DNA of 64,000 nucleotides from Hymenobacter siberiensis (GCF_018967865.2 NZ_JAHLZY020000001.1:4030001-4094000); one strand, 5' to 3'; counted from the stretch's first letter, positions 16,813 to 25,498 are shown. The notes: generated by a model not told the origin, from the letters alone. Numbers and translations: made by a program.

Positions 16813-18150
16813 CTAAACAGCCGCCGACAACCCCATTAAATCGTCGCGTAGCTCCCGGTAGTCGGCCCGTACCTGGTCAAGGTCGTAGCTGGTGGTGAGG
16901 GTGGCTTCGGCCGCTGCCAGTATGAGGTCGGCCTGCTGGCGCAGGGCAGCACGGCTGGCCGTTGCGTGGCATTCGGCCGCGATGGTGCGCAGCGCCACCA
17001 GCTGGCGCAGGTAAATAGCCAACGCGTTCGCCGCGTTGGTGCGAATCTGGTCGAAAGCCGTGCCCAGGTAACCGGCAAAGTCGGGCCCCGTGGTTAGCAC
17101 GCGCACCTGCCCTTCCGCCGCCCGCAGCGGGCTGGCGAGCTGCCGATTGGCCAGCAGCCGCAGCAGCGCACCCAGCCGGTCCACGCACATCACTGCCGTG
17201 GTGGTATCGTTGATGCCCGGGGAAAGGGCTTTCATGGCAATATCCACCAGCTGTCGCAGGCCGAAGCCCACGTCTTGGTCGAGGGTGCGCTGGTCGCCGA
17301 AGCGGTAGCTGTCGTCCAGGCGGTCGGCGAGCTCATCGGCCGGGGGCAGGGTGTGGCCGTCGGGGCTGGCTACCGCTACCAGCGGCGCGCCCTTCACAAT
17401 AAAGCTGCCAATGGCCTGCTCCATGCGCACCACCACATTGGCCTGCTCGGCAAAAGCCAGCAGCGCATCATAATCCACGCCCTGAATGTAGCCCGTGACC
17501 GGGGCCGGCACCAGCTGCCAGCGCAGGTCCGGGCCGGCGGCCAGGTCGGCACGCTCGGTGGGGGTGGCGGGCTCACCCAGCCGGGCCGGAAACACCTTGT
17601 CGAGCAGCTTCTCCGTTTCGGCCGCCACGCCCGCCACAATGTTGGCCGCCTGAATGGAGGTGGCAATATGATGGATAAAGAAAATCAGCATGCCGATGCT
17701 CACCAAGGCCAGCACCAGCCCGAAGGCCACGGCCAGGGGCGGCACAAACGAACCTTCGTCGCCCCCACGAATGGTGCGCAGCACCACCAGACAGTACACG
17801 AAAATACTTACAAAAAAGCCCATTACCACTTGGTTGGTACGGTCGCGCATGAAATTGTGCAGCAGGCGCGAGGTGTACTGGCTGGCCACCTGCGCCAGCG
17901 TGGCCAGCGTGAGCGAGAAGGTGAGGCCCGCCACCGTAATCATGGAGCCGGCAATGGCCGCAAGCATGCCGCGCGCGCCATCGGCCCCCGCCCCAAACAG
18001 CAGCGGAAACCGCGCCGTCCACTTCGCACCGATGTACACGTCGAACACTACCAGCCAGTACGCGGCAAACAGCGAGGCCACGACCATCATCGTCGGCACA
18101 AACCAGAGGCTGGAATCCAGCTTCAGCCACAAGGCTTTCAGTTTATTCAT
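16813..18150 (-). CDS. DUF2254 family integral membrane protein
   Basis: A 445-residue protein with four N-terminal membrane helices within the first about 170 residues (LWFVPTMMVVASLFAAYWLV; AGLTFSLTLATLAQVASQY; VVMGFFVSIFVYCLVVL; VALVSIGMLIFFIHHIA region) and a large soluble C-terminal half. ALSPGINDTTTAVMCVDRLG is a conserved DUF2254 signature. Function is not established for the family. It is a single gene with palindromes on both sides. Confidence 0.88.
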   Translation of the reverse strand: MNKLKALWLKLDSSLWFVPTMMVVASLFAAYWLVVFDVYIGAKWTARFPLLFGAGADGARGMLAAIAGSMITVAGLTFSLTLATLAQVASQYTSRLLHNFMRDRTNQVVMGFFVSIFVYCLVVLRTIRGGDEGSFVPPLAVAFGLVLALVSIGMLIFFIHHIATSIQAANIVAGVAAETEKLLDKVFPARLGEPATPTERADLAAGPDLRWQLVPAPVTGYIQGVDYDALLAFAEQANVVVRMEQAIGSFIVKGAPLVAVASPDGHTLPPADELADRLDDSYRFGDQRTLDQDVGFGLRQLVDIAMKALSPGINDTTTAVMCVDRLGALLRLLANRQLASPLRAAEGQVRVLTTGPDFAGYLGTAFDQIRTNAANALAIYLRQLVALRTIAAECHATASRAALRQQADLILAAAEATLTTSYDLDQVRADYRELRDDLMGLSAAV

Positions 18151-18273
18151 ATGTTCCGGTTTACTGCCTCCCCGGCCTTACGGTTGTGCGGGCGGGGCCG
18201 GCGGTGCGGTGTTGCCAACCTCAGACACCTGAATTGATGTCAAACCTGGCGCGCCCATTTGGCTAGATGTATA

Positions 18274-18363
18274 GAAGCTGTTTAGAAAGTCACAAAAGGT
18301 ACTCAAACGGTCATGCAGCGCGCAGCGAAGCATGACCGTTTGAGTACCTTTCTAACCAACTCC
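18274..18363. repeat. TTTAGAAAGTC-framed inverted repeat, partly eroded
   Basis: Inner arms 18295-18316 and 18330-18351 are exact 22-bp complements (AAAGGTACTCAAACGGTCATGC). The outer frame is intact at the left (GAAGCTGTTTAGAAAGTC) but reduced to CTTTCTAA at the right. The left 55 nt are identical to 6454-6508. Bases 18151-18273 around it show nothing else recognisable. Confidence 0.92.
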
Positions 18364-18487
18364 ATAGGCCCAAGAAGTAACAGTGCGTTTTCCGGTCTGG
18401 AATTCCACACATAATTATGGGGTATATACGCCTCGGCATCGCCTTCACAGGCCCGGGTTTGGCGTGAAGTCAGTAGGTGTGACCTGA

Positions 18488-18545
18488 GCAAAGAAAAGGC
18501 CCGCTAACAAACTGTAACCAGTTTGTTAGCGGGCCTTTTCTTTGC
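18488..18545. terminator. Terminator-like hairpin, possibly the original tRNA-Asn terminator
   Basis: Perfect 26-bp arms 18488-18513 and 18520-18545 (GCAAAGAAAAGGCCCGCTAA...) flank a 6-nt loop, with A and T tracts. No intact gene ends here. It is directly joined to a 13-bp copy of the tRNA-Asn 3' end. The intact tRNA-Asn at 26633 is likewise followed by a CAAAGAAAA...TTTTCTTTG hairpin, so this one may be left from the locus before an insertion. Confidence 0.8.
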
Positions 18546-18557
18546 TCCCTCCTGGGT
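18545..18557 (-). other. 13-bp duplication of the tRNA-Asn 3' end (candidate attachment site)
   Basis: GCTCCCTCCTGGG is identical, in the same orientation, to 26634-26646, which encodes the 3' acceptor strand and 3' half of the T stem of tRNA-Asn. Both copies lie next to a hairpin with TTTTCTTTG. The position and orientation are those expected when an element integrates at a tRNA 3' end and fills the space between. No integrase gene is present, so this is inferred. Confidence 0.5.
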
Positions 18558-18712
18558 GCGCCATATGCCCTAATGCAGTCAAAAACGCGGTTTTCAGGTC
18601 GATTTTGTCCCGGTTTATGTCCCGAAATCAGGTTGTATCCCGGTTTTGTGTGCCCGCTCCGGTCCCTGATAAATACAATTCACTAAAATATCATATTTCT
18701 CCACCCCACCAC

Positions 18713-19012
18713 CTACGTCAGCCCCAACTGCTTGAATTTACGATGCAGCAGCGCCAGGTAGCCCTCCTTCAGCTCGGGCGTTAGAAAGCTTTCCGCCAGC
18801 AGCTTCTCCCAGGCCGGCCGGACGCGGACAAACCGGCTAAATACCCCGTCATCACCTTCTCATCTACGCCAGCCCGCTGCGCCGCCGCCAGAAAGTCCTC
18901 CGGCCGCAGCTTCTCCTTTTTGCCGTTCAGCGTCAGCGTCAGCTCCTCCGTGTCGGCCGGATTCATCAGCACCGTGGCCACCAGGTCGTAGGCCGGAGCC
19001 AGCCCATGGCCC
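18713..19012 (-). pseudogene. hipA-like kinase gene remnant, C-terminal part, frameshifted
   Basis: The minus strand encodes about 100 codons closely matching the C-terminal third of the hipA-like gene at 24452 (GLAPAYDLVATVLMNPADTE; NGKKEKLRPEDFLAAA; KVMTG). One C is missing in the run near 18846 (TACCCCGTC here, TACCCCCGTC in the other copy). This shifts the frame, so the last 30 or so codons down to TAG 18713-18715 are read only after correction. The 5' part is absent and replaced at about 19010 by an araC fragment. It is non-functional. Confidence 0.85.
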
Positions 19013-19170
19013 TGGCCCGGCAGCGGCTGGAGGCCCGCGACTTCGGCACGGTGGCGCAGGTGGCCGACGCGGTGGGCTTTGCCTCGGCCAAGCACTTCAG
19101 CAACCTCTACGCCGAGCGGTTTGGCCGCCGGCCCAGCGACTACCGAGCGCCCAAAAACCAGCGCTTCTGA
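19006..19170 (+). pseudogene. AraC-family regulator remnant (second HTH motif only)
   Basis: About 54 plus-strand codons end in TGA 19168-19170. They encode the last part of an AraC DNA-binding domain: GTVAQVADAVGFASAKHFSN, then LYAERFGRRPSDYR. The first helix-turn-helix and the sensor domain are missing. The fragment starts abruptly where the inverted hipA remnant ends, so the junction at about 19010 is a rearrangement breakpoint. A GGGCCCGGGCCC palindrome follows at 19188-19209. Confidence 0.75.
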
Positions 19171-19456
19171 CGGAACGTGGAGCCGCGCCAGCGGGCCCGG
19201 GCCCGCTGGTGGAAAATCCGCCCATCCGCTGGTCAAAGAGGGGTAAATCCTTGTCAAAATGATTGAAATTGGGGCATTGGGCAAAAATTGTCAGGAATTT
19301 AACCTGTTCCCAATATCACTATACCCAATTTTATAAAACAATAATTAACTGTCGAGGTTTCTTTTTTCGGGGACCAAGGTCCGATATTCCGCGCGCCGAC
19401 GGTTTGTAACGTGCGCGCGCACCACCGCTCAACTGCTTTTTGCTCATCTCACTTTC
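19171..19456. promoter_or_regulatory. AT-richer upstream region of the glycine-rich gene
   Basis: This 286-bp gap holds a perfect 22-bp palindrome (19188-19209, CCAGCGGGCCCGGGCCCGCT...) after the araC remnant. An AT-rich stretch around 19215-19370 follows, unlike the very GC-rich gene downstream. It probably contains the promoter of the 19457 gene, but no clear -33/-7 pair of the Bacteroidota type could be fixed by eye. Confidence 0.4.
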
Positions 19457-22400
19457 ATGTTTTCTATGCAGCACTTTCTACAAATTACGGCCCCGCCGCG
19501 GCGCGGTCTTGGCCGGTTCCTGGTGCTACTCTGCGGGCTGCTGGCCGCCGCGCCCGCCGCCTTCGCCCAGACCGGCTCGGTAGGCATCGGCACCACCGCC
19601 CCCGCTACCTCGGCCGCACTCGACGTGAGCAGCACCAGCAAGGGCCTGCTGCCCCCACGCCTGACCCAGGCGCAGCGCGATGCCATCGCCAGCCCGGCCA
19701 CCGGCCTGACCCTTTACAACACCACCACGAGCAAGCTCAACATCTGGAACGGCATGAGCTGGGACGCGGCCCTGAGCGCCACCGAGCGGCCCGTTCAGGG
19801 CCCCAGCGCCACCTTCAACTACACCGGCGCGGTGCAGACCTACACCGTGCCGGCGGGCGTGACCAGCCTGCAAGTGGATGCGCGGGCAGGTTCGGGCGGC
19901 ACCGGGAGCGGGGGCGGGCAGTTCGGCCTCAACGTGGGCGGGGCCGGGGCGCGGGTGCAAGCCACCCTGAGCGTGAGTCCGGGCCAAGTGCTGCAAATTC
20001 TGGTGGGGGCAGGCGGGGGCTACACGAACGGCCCCGTGCTTAGCGGCGGCTACAACGGCGGCGGGTCCGCCAGTGCCGGCGGGACCGGGGGCGGGGCCAC
20101 CGACCTGCGCGGCCCCAGTGGCGCCCTCACCGACCGCCTGCTGGTGGCGGGCGGCGGCGGCGGCGGCGGCTACTACGGGAGCCCGGGACGCTCGCAAGGG
20201 GGCGCGGGCGGGGCGCCGAACGGGGGCGACGGCACCTTCAACAACGGCACCGGCATTACCACTTCGGCCACCGGGGGCACCCAGGCGGCGGGCGGCAGCA
20301 CGGGCGGCGGGCTGGGCATGGGCGGCAGCGGCGGCAGCACCGGCGGCGGCGGCGGCGGCGGCTACTATGGCGGCGGCGGTGGCGTCAGCACCAACGGCGG
20401 CGGCGGCGGTAGCGGCGGCGGCGGCTCGTCGTGGGTGACGCCCGCGGGCAGCTCGGCCCCAACGTTCACGGTCGGGGCCAATACCGGCGACGGCAGCCTC
20501 ACCATCACCCCTGGCGGCGTGTACGCCGCCCCGAACCTGGACGGCAGCAACTTCGTGAACGTGCCCGGCGACAACCTGGGCAACCACACCGCTACCCAAA
20601 ACCTCAACCTGGCCGCTAACCAGCTGGTGGGCAACGGCGGCAGCACCGGCCTGGCCGTGAGCAGCACCGGCAGCGTGGGCATCGGCACCACCGCCCCCGC
20701 GGCTTCGGCCGCGCTGGAAGTGAGCAGCGCCAACAAGGGCCTGCTGCCCCCGCGCCTGACCACGGCCCAGCGCGATGCCATCGCCAGCCCGGCAGCCGGC
20801 CTGACCCTTTACAACACCACCACCGGCAAGCTCAACACCTGGAACGGCACGAGCTGGGACGCGGCCCTGAGCGCCACCGAGCAGCCCATTATAAATCCCA
20901 GCGTCACCTTCGTCTACACCGGCACGGTGCAGACTTACACCGTGCCGGCGGGCGTGACCAGCCTGCAAGTGGATGCCAAAGGTGCGGCGGGCGGCACCGG
21001 GAGCGGGTCGACGTTCGGCCTCAACGTGGGCGGGGCCGGGGCGCGGGTGCAAGCCACCCTGAGCGTGAGTCCGGGCCAGGTGCTGCAAATTCTGGTGGGG
21101 GCAGGCGGGGGCTACACGACGGGCGCCGTGCTTAGCGGCGGCTACAACGGCGGCGGGTCCGCCAGTGCCGGCGGGACCGGGGGCGGGGCCACCGACCTGC
21201 GCGGCTCCGGTGGCACCCTCGCCGACCGCCTGCTGGTGGCGGGCGGCGGCGGCGGCGGCGGCTACTACGGGAACCCGAGCAGCTCGCTAGGGGGCGCGGG
21301 CGGGGCGCCGGACGGAGGCAACGGCAGCTACACGAACAGCGGCGGCGGCATTACCACTTCGGGCACCGGGGGCACCCAGGCGGCGGGCGGCAGCACGGGC
21401 GGCGGGCTGGGCACGGGCGGCAGCACGGGCGGCCGCCTTGGCGGCGGCGGCGGCGGCGGCTATTACGGCGGCGGCGGTGGCGGCACCAACAGCGGCGGCG
21501 GCGGCGGCGGCTCGTCGTGGGTGACGCTCACGGGCATCTCGGCCACCGCGTTCACGGCCGGGGCCAATGCCGGCGACGGCAGCCTCATCCTCACCCCTAG
21601 CCCTGGCACCGTGTACGCCGCCCCGGTCCTCGACGGCAGCAACTTCGTGAACGTGCCCGGCGACAACCTGGGCAACCACACCGCCACCCAAAACCTCAAC
21701 CTGGCCGCGAACCAACTGGTGGGCAACGGCGGCAGCACCGGCCTGGTCATTAGCAGCACGGGGGCCATTACTTCGGCCAGCACCATCACAGCCGGGGGCA
21801 ATGTGCAGCTCGGCGCGAACCAGCTGGTGGGCAACGGCGGCAGCACCGGCCTGGTCATTAGCAGCACGGGGGCCATTACTTCGGCCAGCACCATCACAGC
21901 CGGGGGCAATGTGCAGCTCGGCGCGAACCAGCTGGTGGGCAACGGCGGCAGCACCGGCCTGGTCATTAGCAGCACGGGGGCCATTACTTCGGCCAGCACC
22001 ATCATAGCCGGGGGCAATGTGCAGCTCGGCGCGAACCAGCTGGTGGGCAACGGCGGCAGCACCGGCCTGGTCATTAGCAGCAGCGGTAGCGTGGGCGTGG
22101 GCACGGCCAGCCCCAACCAGCGCCTGGACGTGCGCACGAGCGACGGCACGGCCCGCATCGTGGTGGGCACCACCGCCAACACGGGCGGCGGCATTGCCTT
22201 CGGTAACACCGGCCACGGCATCCAGCGCGGCTTCCCCACCCTCAACGCCGACAACAACGTGGGCTTCTACACCACCGCAGGCAACCTCTACCTGGCCGCC
22301 AATGGGGCCGTGACCAACCAGTTTGTGCTTACTAACGGCGGCAACGTGGGTATCGGCACCAGCGCGGCCCCCGCCACCAAGCTCGACGTGGTGGGCAACG

Positions 22401-22765
22401 TACGCGTGGGCGCCGCCAACACCGTAGGCGAGATACTCACCAACACTACCGGCACAAACAACATGCTGGCCGTGGCCTACGGCCTGGCCGGCAATAACGC
22501 CCCCGACGTGTTCGGCAGCAGCGGCAACTACACGGTGACCGTCACCAGTCCGGGGGTGTACACCATCACCTTCCCGGCCAGCAGTGGCCTGAACGGAGTC
22601 GATTTCCGCTTCGCCGCCGTCAACGTGAGCCTCTACGGCGGCGCACCTGGCTTCATCAGCTACGACGCTGGCTCGGGCTTCATCAGGGTGCGGACTTTCA
22701 ACACTGGCCTTACCCCCACCCCCAGCTCAGCCTACCTCTTCTCCTTCTCGGTGTTTACGCCCTAA
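19457..22765 (+). CDS. Giant secreted glycine-rich repeat protein (surface/adhesin-like)
   Basis: A 1102-residue protein with a Sec signal (LVLLCGLLAAAPAAFAQ). Two tandem modules of about 366 residues begin near residues 39 and 405 (TGSVGIGTTAPA). Each has an LLPPRLT-QRDAI-LYNTT segment like bacterial tail-fibre or cell-surface proteins, a TYTVPAGVTSLQVDA strand, and a long Gly-rich domain with GGGGGGGYYG resembling the glycine-rich (ALK/LTK-type) domain. Next come three full 36-residue repeats plus a partial fourth (LVGNGGSTGLVISS), then a third GSVGVGTASP segment at about 876 and a unique C-terminus. No T9SS sorting domain or peptidase S74 domain is seen. Its role is probably surface attachment or matrix (inference). 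A T9SS cargo gene follows. Confidence 0.8.
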   Translation: MFSMQHFLQITAPPRRGLGRFLVLLCGLLAAAPAAFAQTGSVGIGTTAPATSAALDVSSTSKGLLPPRLTQAQRDAIASPATGLTLYNTTTSKLNIWNGMSWDAALSATERPVQGPSATFNYTGAVQTYTVPAGVTSLQVDARAGSGGTGSGGGQFGLNVGGAGARVQATLSVSPGQVLQILVGAGGGYTNGPVLSGGYNGGGSASAGGTGGGATDLRGPSGALTDRLLVAGGGGGGGYYGSPGRSQGGAGGAPNGGDGTFNNGTGITTSATGGTQAAGGSTGGGLGMGGSGGSTGGGGGGGYYGGGGGVSTNGGGGGSGGGGSSWVTPAGSSAPTFTVGANTGDGSLTITPGGVYAAPNLDGSNFVNVPGDNLGNHTATQNLNLAANQLVGNGGSTGLAVSSTGSVGIGTTAPAASAALEVSSANKGLLPPRLTTAQRDAIASPAAGLTLYNTTTGKLNTWNGTSWDAALSATEQPIINPSVTFVYTGTVQTYTVPAGVTSLQVDAKGAAGGTGSGSTFGLNVGGAGARVQATLSVSPGQVLQILVGAGGGYTTGAVLSGGYNGGGSASAGGTGGGATDLRGSGGTLADRLLVAGGGGGGGYYGNPSSSLGGAGGAPDGGNGSYTNSGGGITTSGTGGTQAAGGSTGGGLGTGGSTGGRLGGGGGGGYYGGGGGGTNSGGGGGGSSWVTLTGISATAFTAGANAGDGSLILTPSPGTVYAAPVLDGSNFVNVPGDNLGNHTATQNLNLAANQLVGNGGSTGLVISSTGAITSASTITAGGNVQLGANQLVGNGGSTGLVISSTGAITSASTITAGGNVQLGANQLVGNGGSTGLVISSTGAITSASTIIAGGNVQLGANQLVGNGGSTGLVISSSGSVGVGTASPNQRLDVRTSDGTARIVVGTTANTGGGIAFGNTGHGIQRGFPTLNADNNVGFYTTAGNLYLAANGAVTNQFVLTNGGNVGIGTSAAPATKLDVVGNVRVGAANTVGEILTNTTGTNNMLAVAYGLAGNNAPDVFGSSGNYTVTVTSPGVYTITFPASSGLNGVDFRFAAVNVSLYGGAPGFISYDAGSGFIRVRTFNTGLTPTPSSAYLFSFSVFTP
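21710..22090 (+). repeat. Tandem 108-bp coding repeats
   Basis: Units begin at 21710, 21818, 21926 and 22034 with exact 108-bp spacing. The first three are complete and nearly identical at DNA level (the few differences include CAA/CAG and ACA/ATA). The fourth is truncated at GGTAGCGTGGGC. Each encodes 36 residues starting NQLVGNGGSTGLVISS. Near-identity suggests recent expansion or ongoing copy-number change without frame loss. Confidence 0.95.
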
Positions 22766-22789
22766 GGGGCCAGCCGGGAGGCCGGCGGC

Positions 22790-22836
22790 GGCCCGTACCC
22801 TACTTCCTGGTTCAGCCGGAAGGTAGGGTACGGGCC
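22790..22836 (+). terminator. Hairpin after the glycine-rich gene
   Basis: GGCCCGTACCCTACTTCC pairs with its complement (one bulged G) across a 10-nt loop, 25 bp after the stop. No strong T-run follows. The remaining 22837-22987 is GC-rich with a partial repeat of GGTTCAGCCGG and shows no gene. Confidence 0.55.
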
Positions 22837-22987
22837 GCCTCAGGTGCTCTCCGGCTGAACCGGGGGGTACGCTACGAGGCGGCGGCTCGAAGCGGGGCAA
22901 GGGCAAGCCCAACGCTAACCCAGGCCGCCGCACCTCACGGCCGAGCTGCCCCGGCGCTTTTCCTCCACTTGTCATCAACTGCTTCCG

Positions 22988-24397
22988 ATGAAAATAGCAC
23001 TCACCCTCGCCCTGCTGCTGCCCGCCCTCGCCGGCCTGGCTCAGCCTACCCTCACCAACGACGGGGCCACCCTGAGCGTCGGCCCCGGCACCATGCTCTA
23101 CGTGGCCGGTGCCGTGCAGAACAACGCCGGCAGCACCCTCCTCAACGACGGCACCGTGCAGCTCACCGGCGACCTGACCAACGCCGGCACCCTCGCCTCG
23201 ACCGGCACGCTGCTGTTTGGCGGGGCCGCCAACCAGGTGTTTACGCCCGGTACGGCTACCGTGGCCACGCTCGTGCTGAATAACACCGGGGCCGCCGGTC
23301 AGCGCACCCTCGCCCTGCCCGCCAACCTGGTGGTGGGCACCGCCCTGACGCTGCAAAGTGGCCTGCTGCGCACCGCCCCCGCCGCCACCCTCACCCTGCC
23401 CGACGGCGCTACGCTCAGCGGCGAAGGCCCCGGCCAGTACGTGCAGGGCAACCTGCGCATCATCCGGGCCGCCGGCACCGGAGTGCTCGATTTCGGCCAC
23501 GGCCTGAGCCTGGACCGCAGCGGCCTGGGTCAGGTCACGGCCACCCGCACCGCCGGCCTGCTGACGGACAACCTGAGCCGGGGCGTGAACCTGGGCAATA
23601 CCGCCTACCAAGGCATCGACCGCATCTGGACCGTGGAAACCGCCGCCGCCCCCGCCGCCCCCGTGCCCGTGACCCTGAGTTGGCTGGCCGACGACGACAA
23701 CAGCCTGAGCAGCTTCGCGGCCGCCCAGGCCTGGCGCGCCGACCCCGGCACCAGCGCCTGGGGCAAGGCCGGCAGCCCGGCCGCCGCCACGGTAGCCGGC
23801 AGCAGCCGCAGCTTCTCGTTTGCCGCCGCCGCGCTGGGCCGCCTCACCATCAGCAACACGGCCAACCCGCTGCCCGTCGAGCTGGCCCGCTTCACGGCCG
23901 AGCCGCTGGGGGCCGACGCGCTGCTGCGCTGGGCCACGGCCTCGGAAAAGAACAACGACCGGTTTGAGGTGGAAGCCAGCGCCGACGGGCGCACGTTCCG
24001 GCGCATCGGCCAGGTGCCCGGCCACGGCAGCAGCAGCCAGCCCCACGAGTACCAGCTCGTCGACCCGGCCATTGCCCGCTACGCCGCCAGCCTGGTCTAC
24101 TACCGCCTGCGGCAGGTTGATGCCGACGGCACGTTCGCCTACTCGCCCGTGCGCACCGTGGCCGTGCGTGGGCTGGCCGGGCTGGCCCTGTTCCCGAACC
24201 CGACCAAACAGGCCGCCACGCTCACCGGCGCGGAGCCGGGCGTGGCCGTCACCGTGTTCGATGCCGTGGGCCGGCTGGTACTGACCCTCCCGGCCGATGC
24301 CGCCGGCACCGCCGTACTCACCTTGCCCAACGGCTTTGCCACGGGCGTATACGTGGTGCGTGCGGGCAGTAAAGCCCTGCGCCTCACGGTGGAGTAA
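22988..24397 (+). CDS. Secreted T9SS-sorted protein
   Basis: A 469-residue protein with a Sec signal MKIALTLALLLPALAGLAQ. A repetitive beta-rich N-terminal region follows (TLTNDGATLSVGPGTML, LLNDGTVQLTGDLTN, LASTGTLLFGG) like filamentous or helical surface repeats. A domain with PVELARFTAEPLGADALLRW to VYYRLRQVDADG is typical of Bacteroidota surface proteins. It ends in a type-A T9SS C-terminal domain (LALFPNPTKQ ... GVYVVRAGSKALRLTVE). It is expected to be exported and surface-attached by the type IX system. It follows the glycine-rich gene by 222 bp on the same strand. Confidence 0.88.
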   Translation: MKIALTLALLLPALAGLAQPTLTNDGATLSVGPGTMLYVAGAVQNNAGSTLLNDGTVQLTGDLTNAGTLASTGTLLFGGAANQVFTPGTATVATLVLNNTGAAGQRTLALPANLVVGTALTLQSGLLRTAPAATLTLPDGATLSGEGPGQYVQGNLRIIRAAGTGVLDFGHGLSLDRSGLGQVTATRTAGLLTDNLSRGVNLGNTAYQGIDRIWTVETAAAPAAPVPVTLSWLADDDNSLSSFAAAQAWRADPGTSAWGKAGSPAAATVAGSSRSFSFAAAALGRLTISNTANPLPVELARFTAEPLGADALLRWATASEKNNDRFEVEASADGRTFRRIGQVPGHGSSSQPHEYQLVDPAIARYAASLVYYRLRQVDADGTFAYSPVRTVAVRGLAGLALFPNPTKQAATLTGAEPGVAVTVFDAVGRLVLTLPADAAGTAVLTLPNGFATGVYVVRAGSKALRLTVE

Positions 24398-24451
24398 GAT
24401 ATACTGACATTTGAGCAGCTCCGAAAGCTTTCAACAATAGCCGCCCGCCAT

Positions 24452-25315
24452 CTACGCCAGCCCCAGCTGCTCAAATTTACGCTGCAGCAGCGCCAGGTAG
24501 CCCTCCTTCAACTCGGGCGTTAGAAAGCTTTCCGCCAGCAGCTTCTCCCAGGCCGGCCGGACGCGGACAAACCGGGTAAATACCCCCGTCATCACCTTGT
24601 CCTCCACGCCAGCCCGCCGCGCCGCCGCCAGGAAGTCCTCCTGCCGCAGCTTCTTCTTTTTGCCGTTCAGCGTCAAGACCAGCTCCTCCGTGTCGGCCGG
24701 ATTCACCAGCGCCGTGGCCACCAGGTCGTAGGCCGGGGCCAGCCCGTAGCCCAGGCCCGACGTGTGCAGCAGCGAGAAGTTCTTCAGGTGCATGTCGGCG
24801 TTGCCGGTCAGGAAACTGAACAACATCAGCTCATAGCAATTCACCACGTCCAGACCGGGATTGGCCGAGTAGGTGCGCAGGGCGCGGGCTATCTGCTCAT
24901 GCGAGCCGTCGTACTTGTTTTCGGTCAGCCGCTCGGTCAGCTGGCACATGTCCTCCATGTGCAGCTTTTCACCCTTCCGGCGGTCGATGCGCCGCGTCAC
25001 GTAGGCCAAGGCCCCGTCCTGCAGCCGCAGCAGGCCGTGCGGCACGGTGGTAATGCGGGCCAGCGCGGCCAGGTGCATGGTGGCGTCTTCTACTTCCGGC
25101 AGGTGCAGGTAGCGCGAAGTCGGCGGCTTCAGAATATACTCCCCGCCCAGGGCCCCCACGATGGTCAGCCGGGCCGGACCATCCGCGGCGCTGCCCGGCA
25201 CCAGGGATAGCGAAAGCTTGGGCTGCACGCCTGTCACCGTCATGTGCTGGCGTACTATCTCCTCAGCCAAACCCAGCATCTGCGCTTCCGAGTAGGGGAA
25301 GGCCGGCGGCGTGGC
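24452..25315 (-). pseudogene. HipA-like Ser/Thr kinase, 5' end lost at an IS junction
   Basis: About 285 codons match a HipA C-terminal kinase protein. TVTGVQPKLSLSL is the ATP-loop region, EYILKPP has the conserved Lys, CQLTERLTENKYDGS follows, NADMHLKNFSLL is the catalytic loop and LAPAYDLVAT the metal-binding Asp. The catalytic core therefore looks intact. The N-terminal segment that normally precedes ATPPAFPYSEAQ is replaced near 25305-25315 by plus-strand codons of an IS3 OrfA. The frame stays open by chance to 25477, but those residues are antisense transposase. No intact HipB partner is adjacent. It is probably inactive for want of its own start and promoter, though a truncated kinase cannot be ruled out. 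Confidence 0.75.
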
Positions 25316-25487
25316 CCGTGCCCAGGGCATTTCGCCCGCCCTGTTGGGCTGCTGGCAGCGCCAGGCGCTGGAGCAAGCCGTGCCCAGTAGCGTCGAGCGT
25401 GACGAAATCAAGCAGCTGCGCGTCGCGCTCCAGCGCGTGGAAATGGAGCGCGATATTTTAAAAAAAGCCGTAACCATCTTTGCGTAA
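25305..25487 (+). pseudogene. IS3-family transposase OrfA, 5'-truncated
   Basis: About 60 codons up to TAA 25485-25487 encode the end of an IS3 OrfA. These are VARAQGISPALLGCWQRQAL (end of the HTH) and the leucine-zipper part ERDEIKQLR then MERDILKKAVTIFA. The first part of the HTH is missing where the sequence runs into the hipA remnant. OrfB begins 11 bp later. Without a full OrfA the element is probably not autonomous. Confidence 0.85.
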
Positions 25488-25498
25488 GCGCCTCAATC

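Noticed and set aside
18488-18560. A second, degenerate tRNA gene
   Set aside because: Only 13 bp of the tRNA 3' end are present; no anticodon or D arm can be folded.
19526-21088. Long minus-strand frame of about 520 codons opposite the glycine-rich gene
   Set aside because: It is an Ala/Gly/His-rich mirror of a high-GC repetitive gene with no signal or domain; the plus-strand frame has a signal peptide and clear modules.
25316-25477. N-terminal extension of the hipA-like frame
   Set aside because: These codons are antisense to IS3 OrfA (GISPALLGCWQRQ, MERDILKKA), so the frame is open only by chance.
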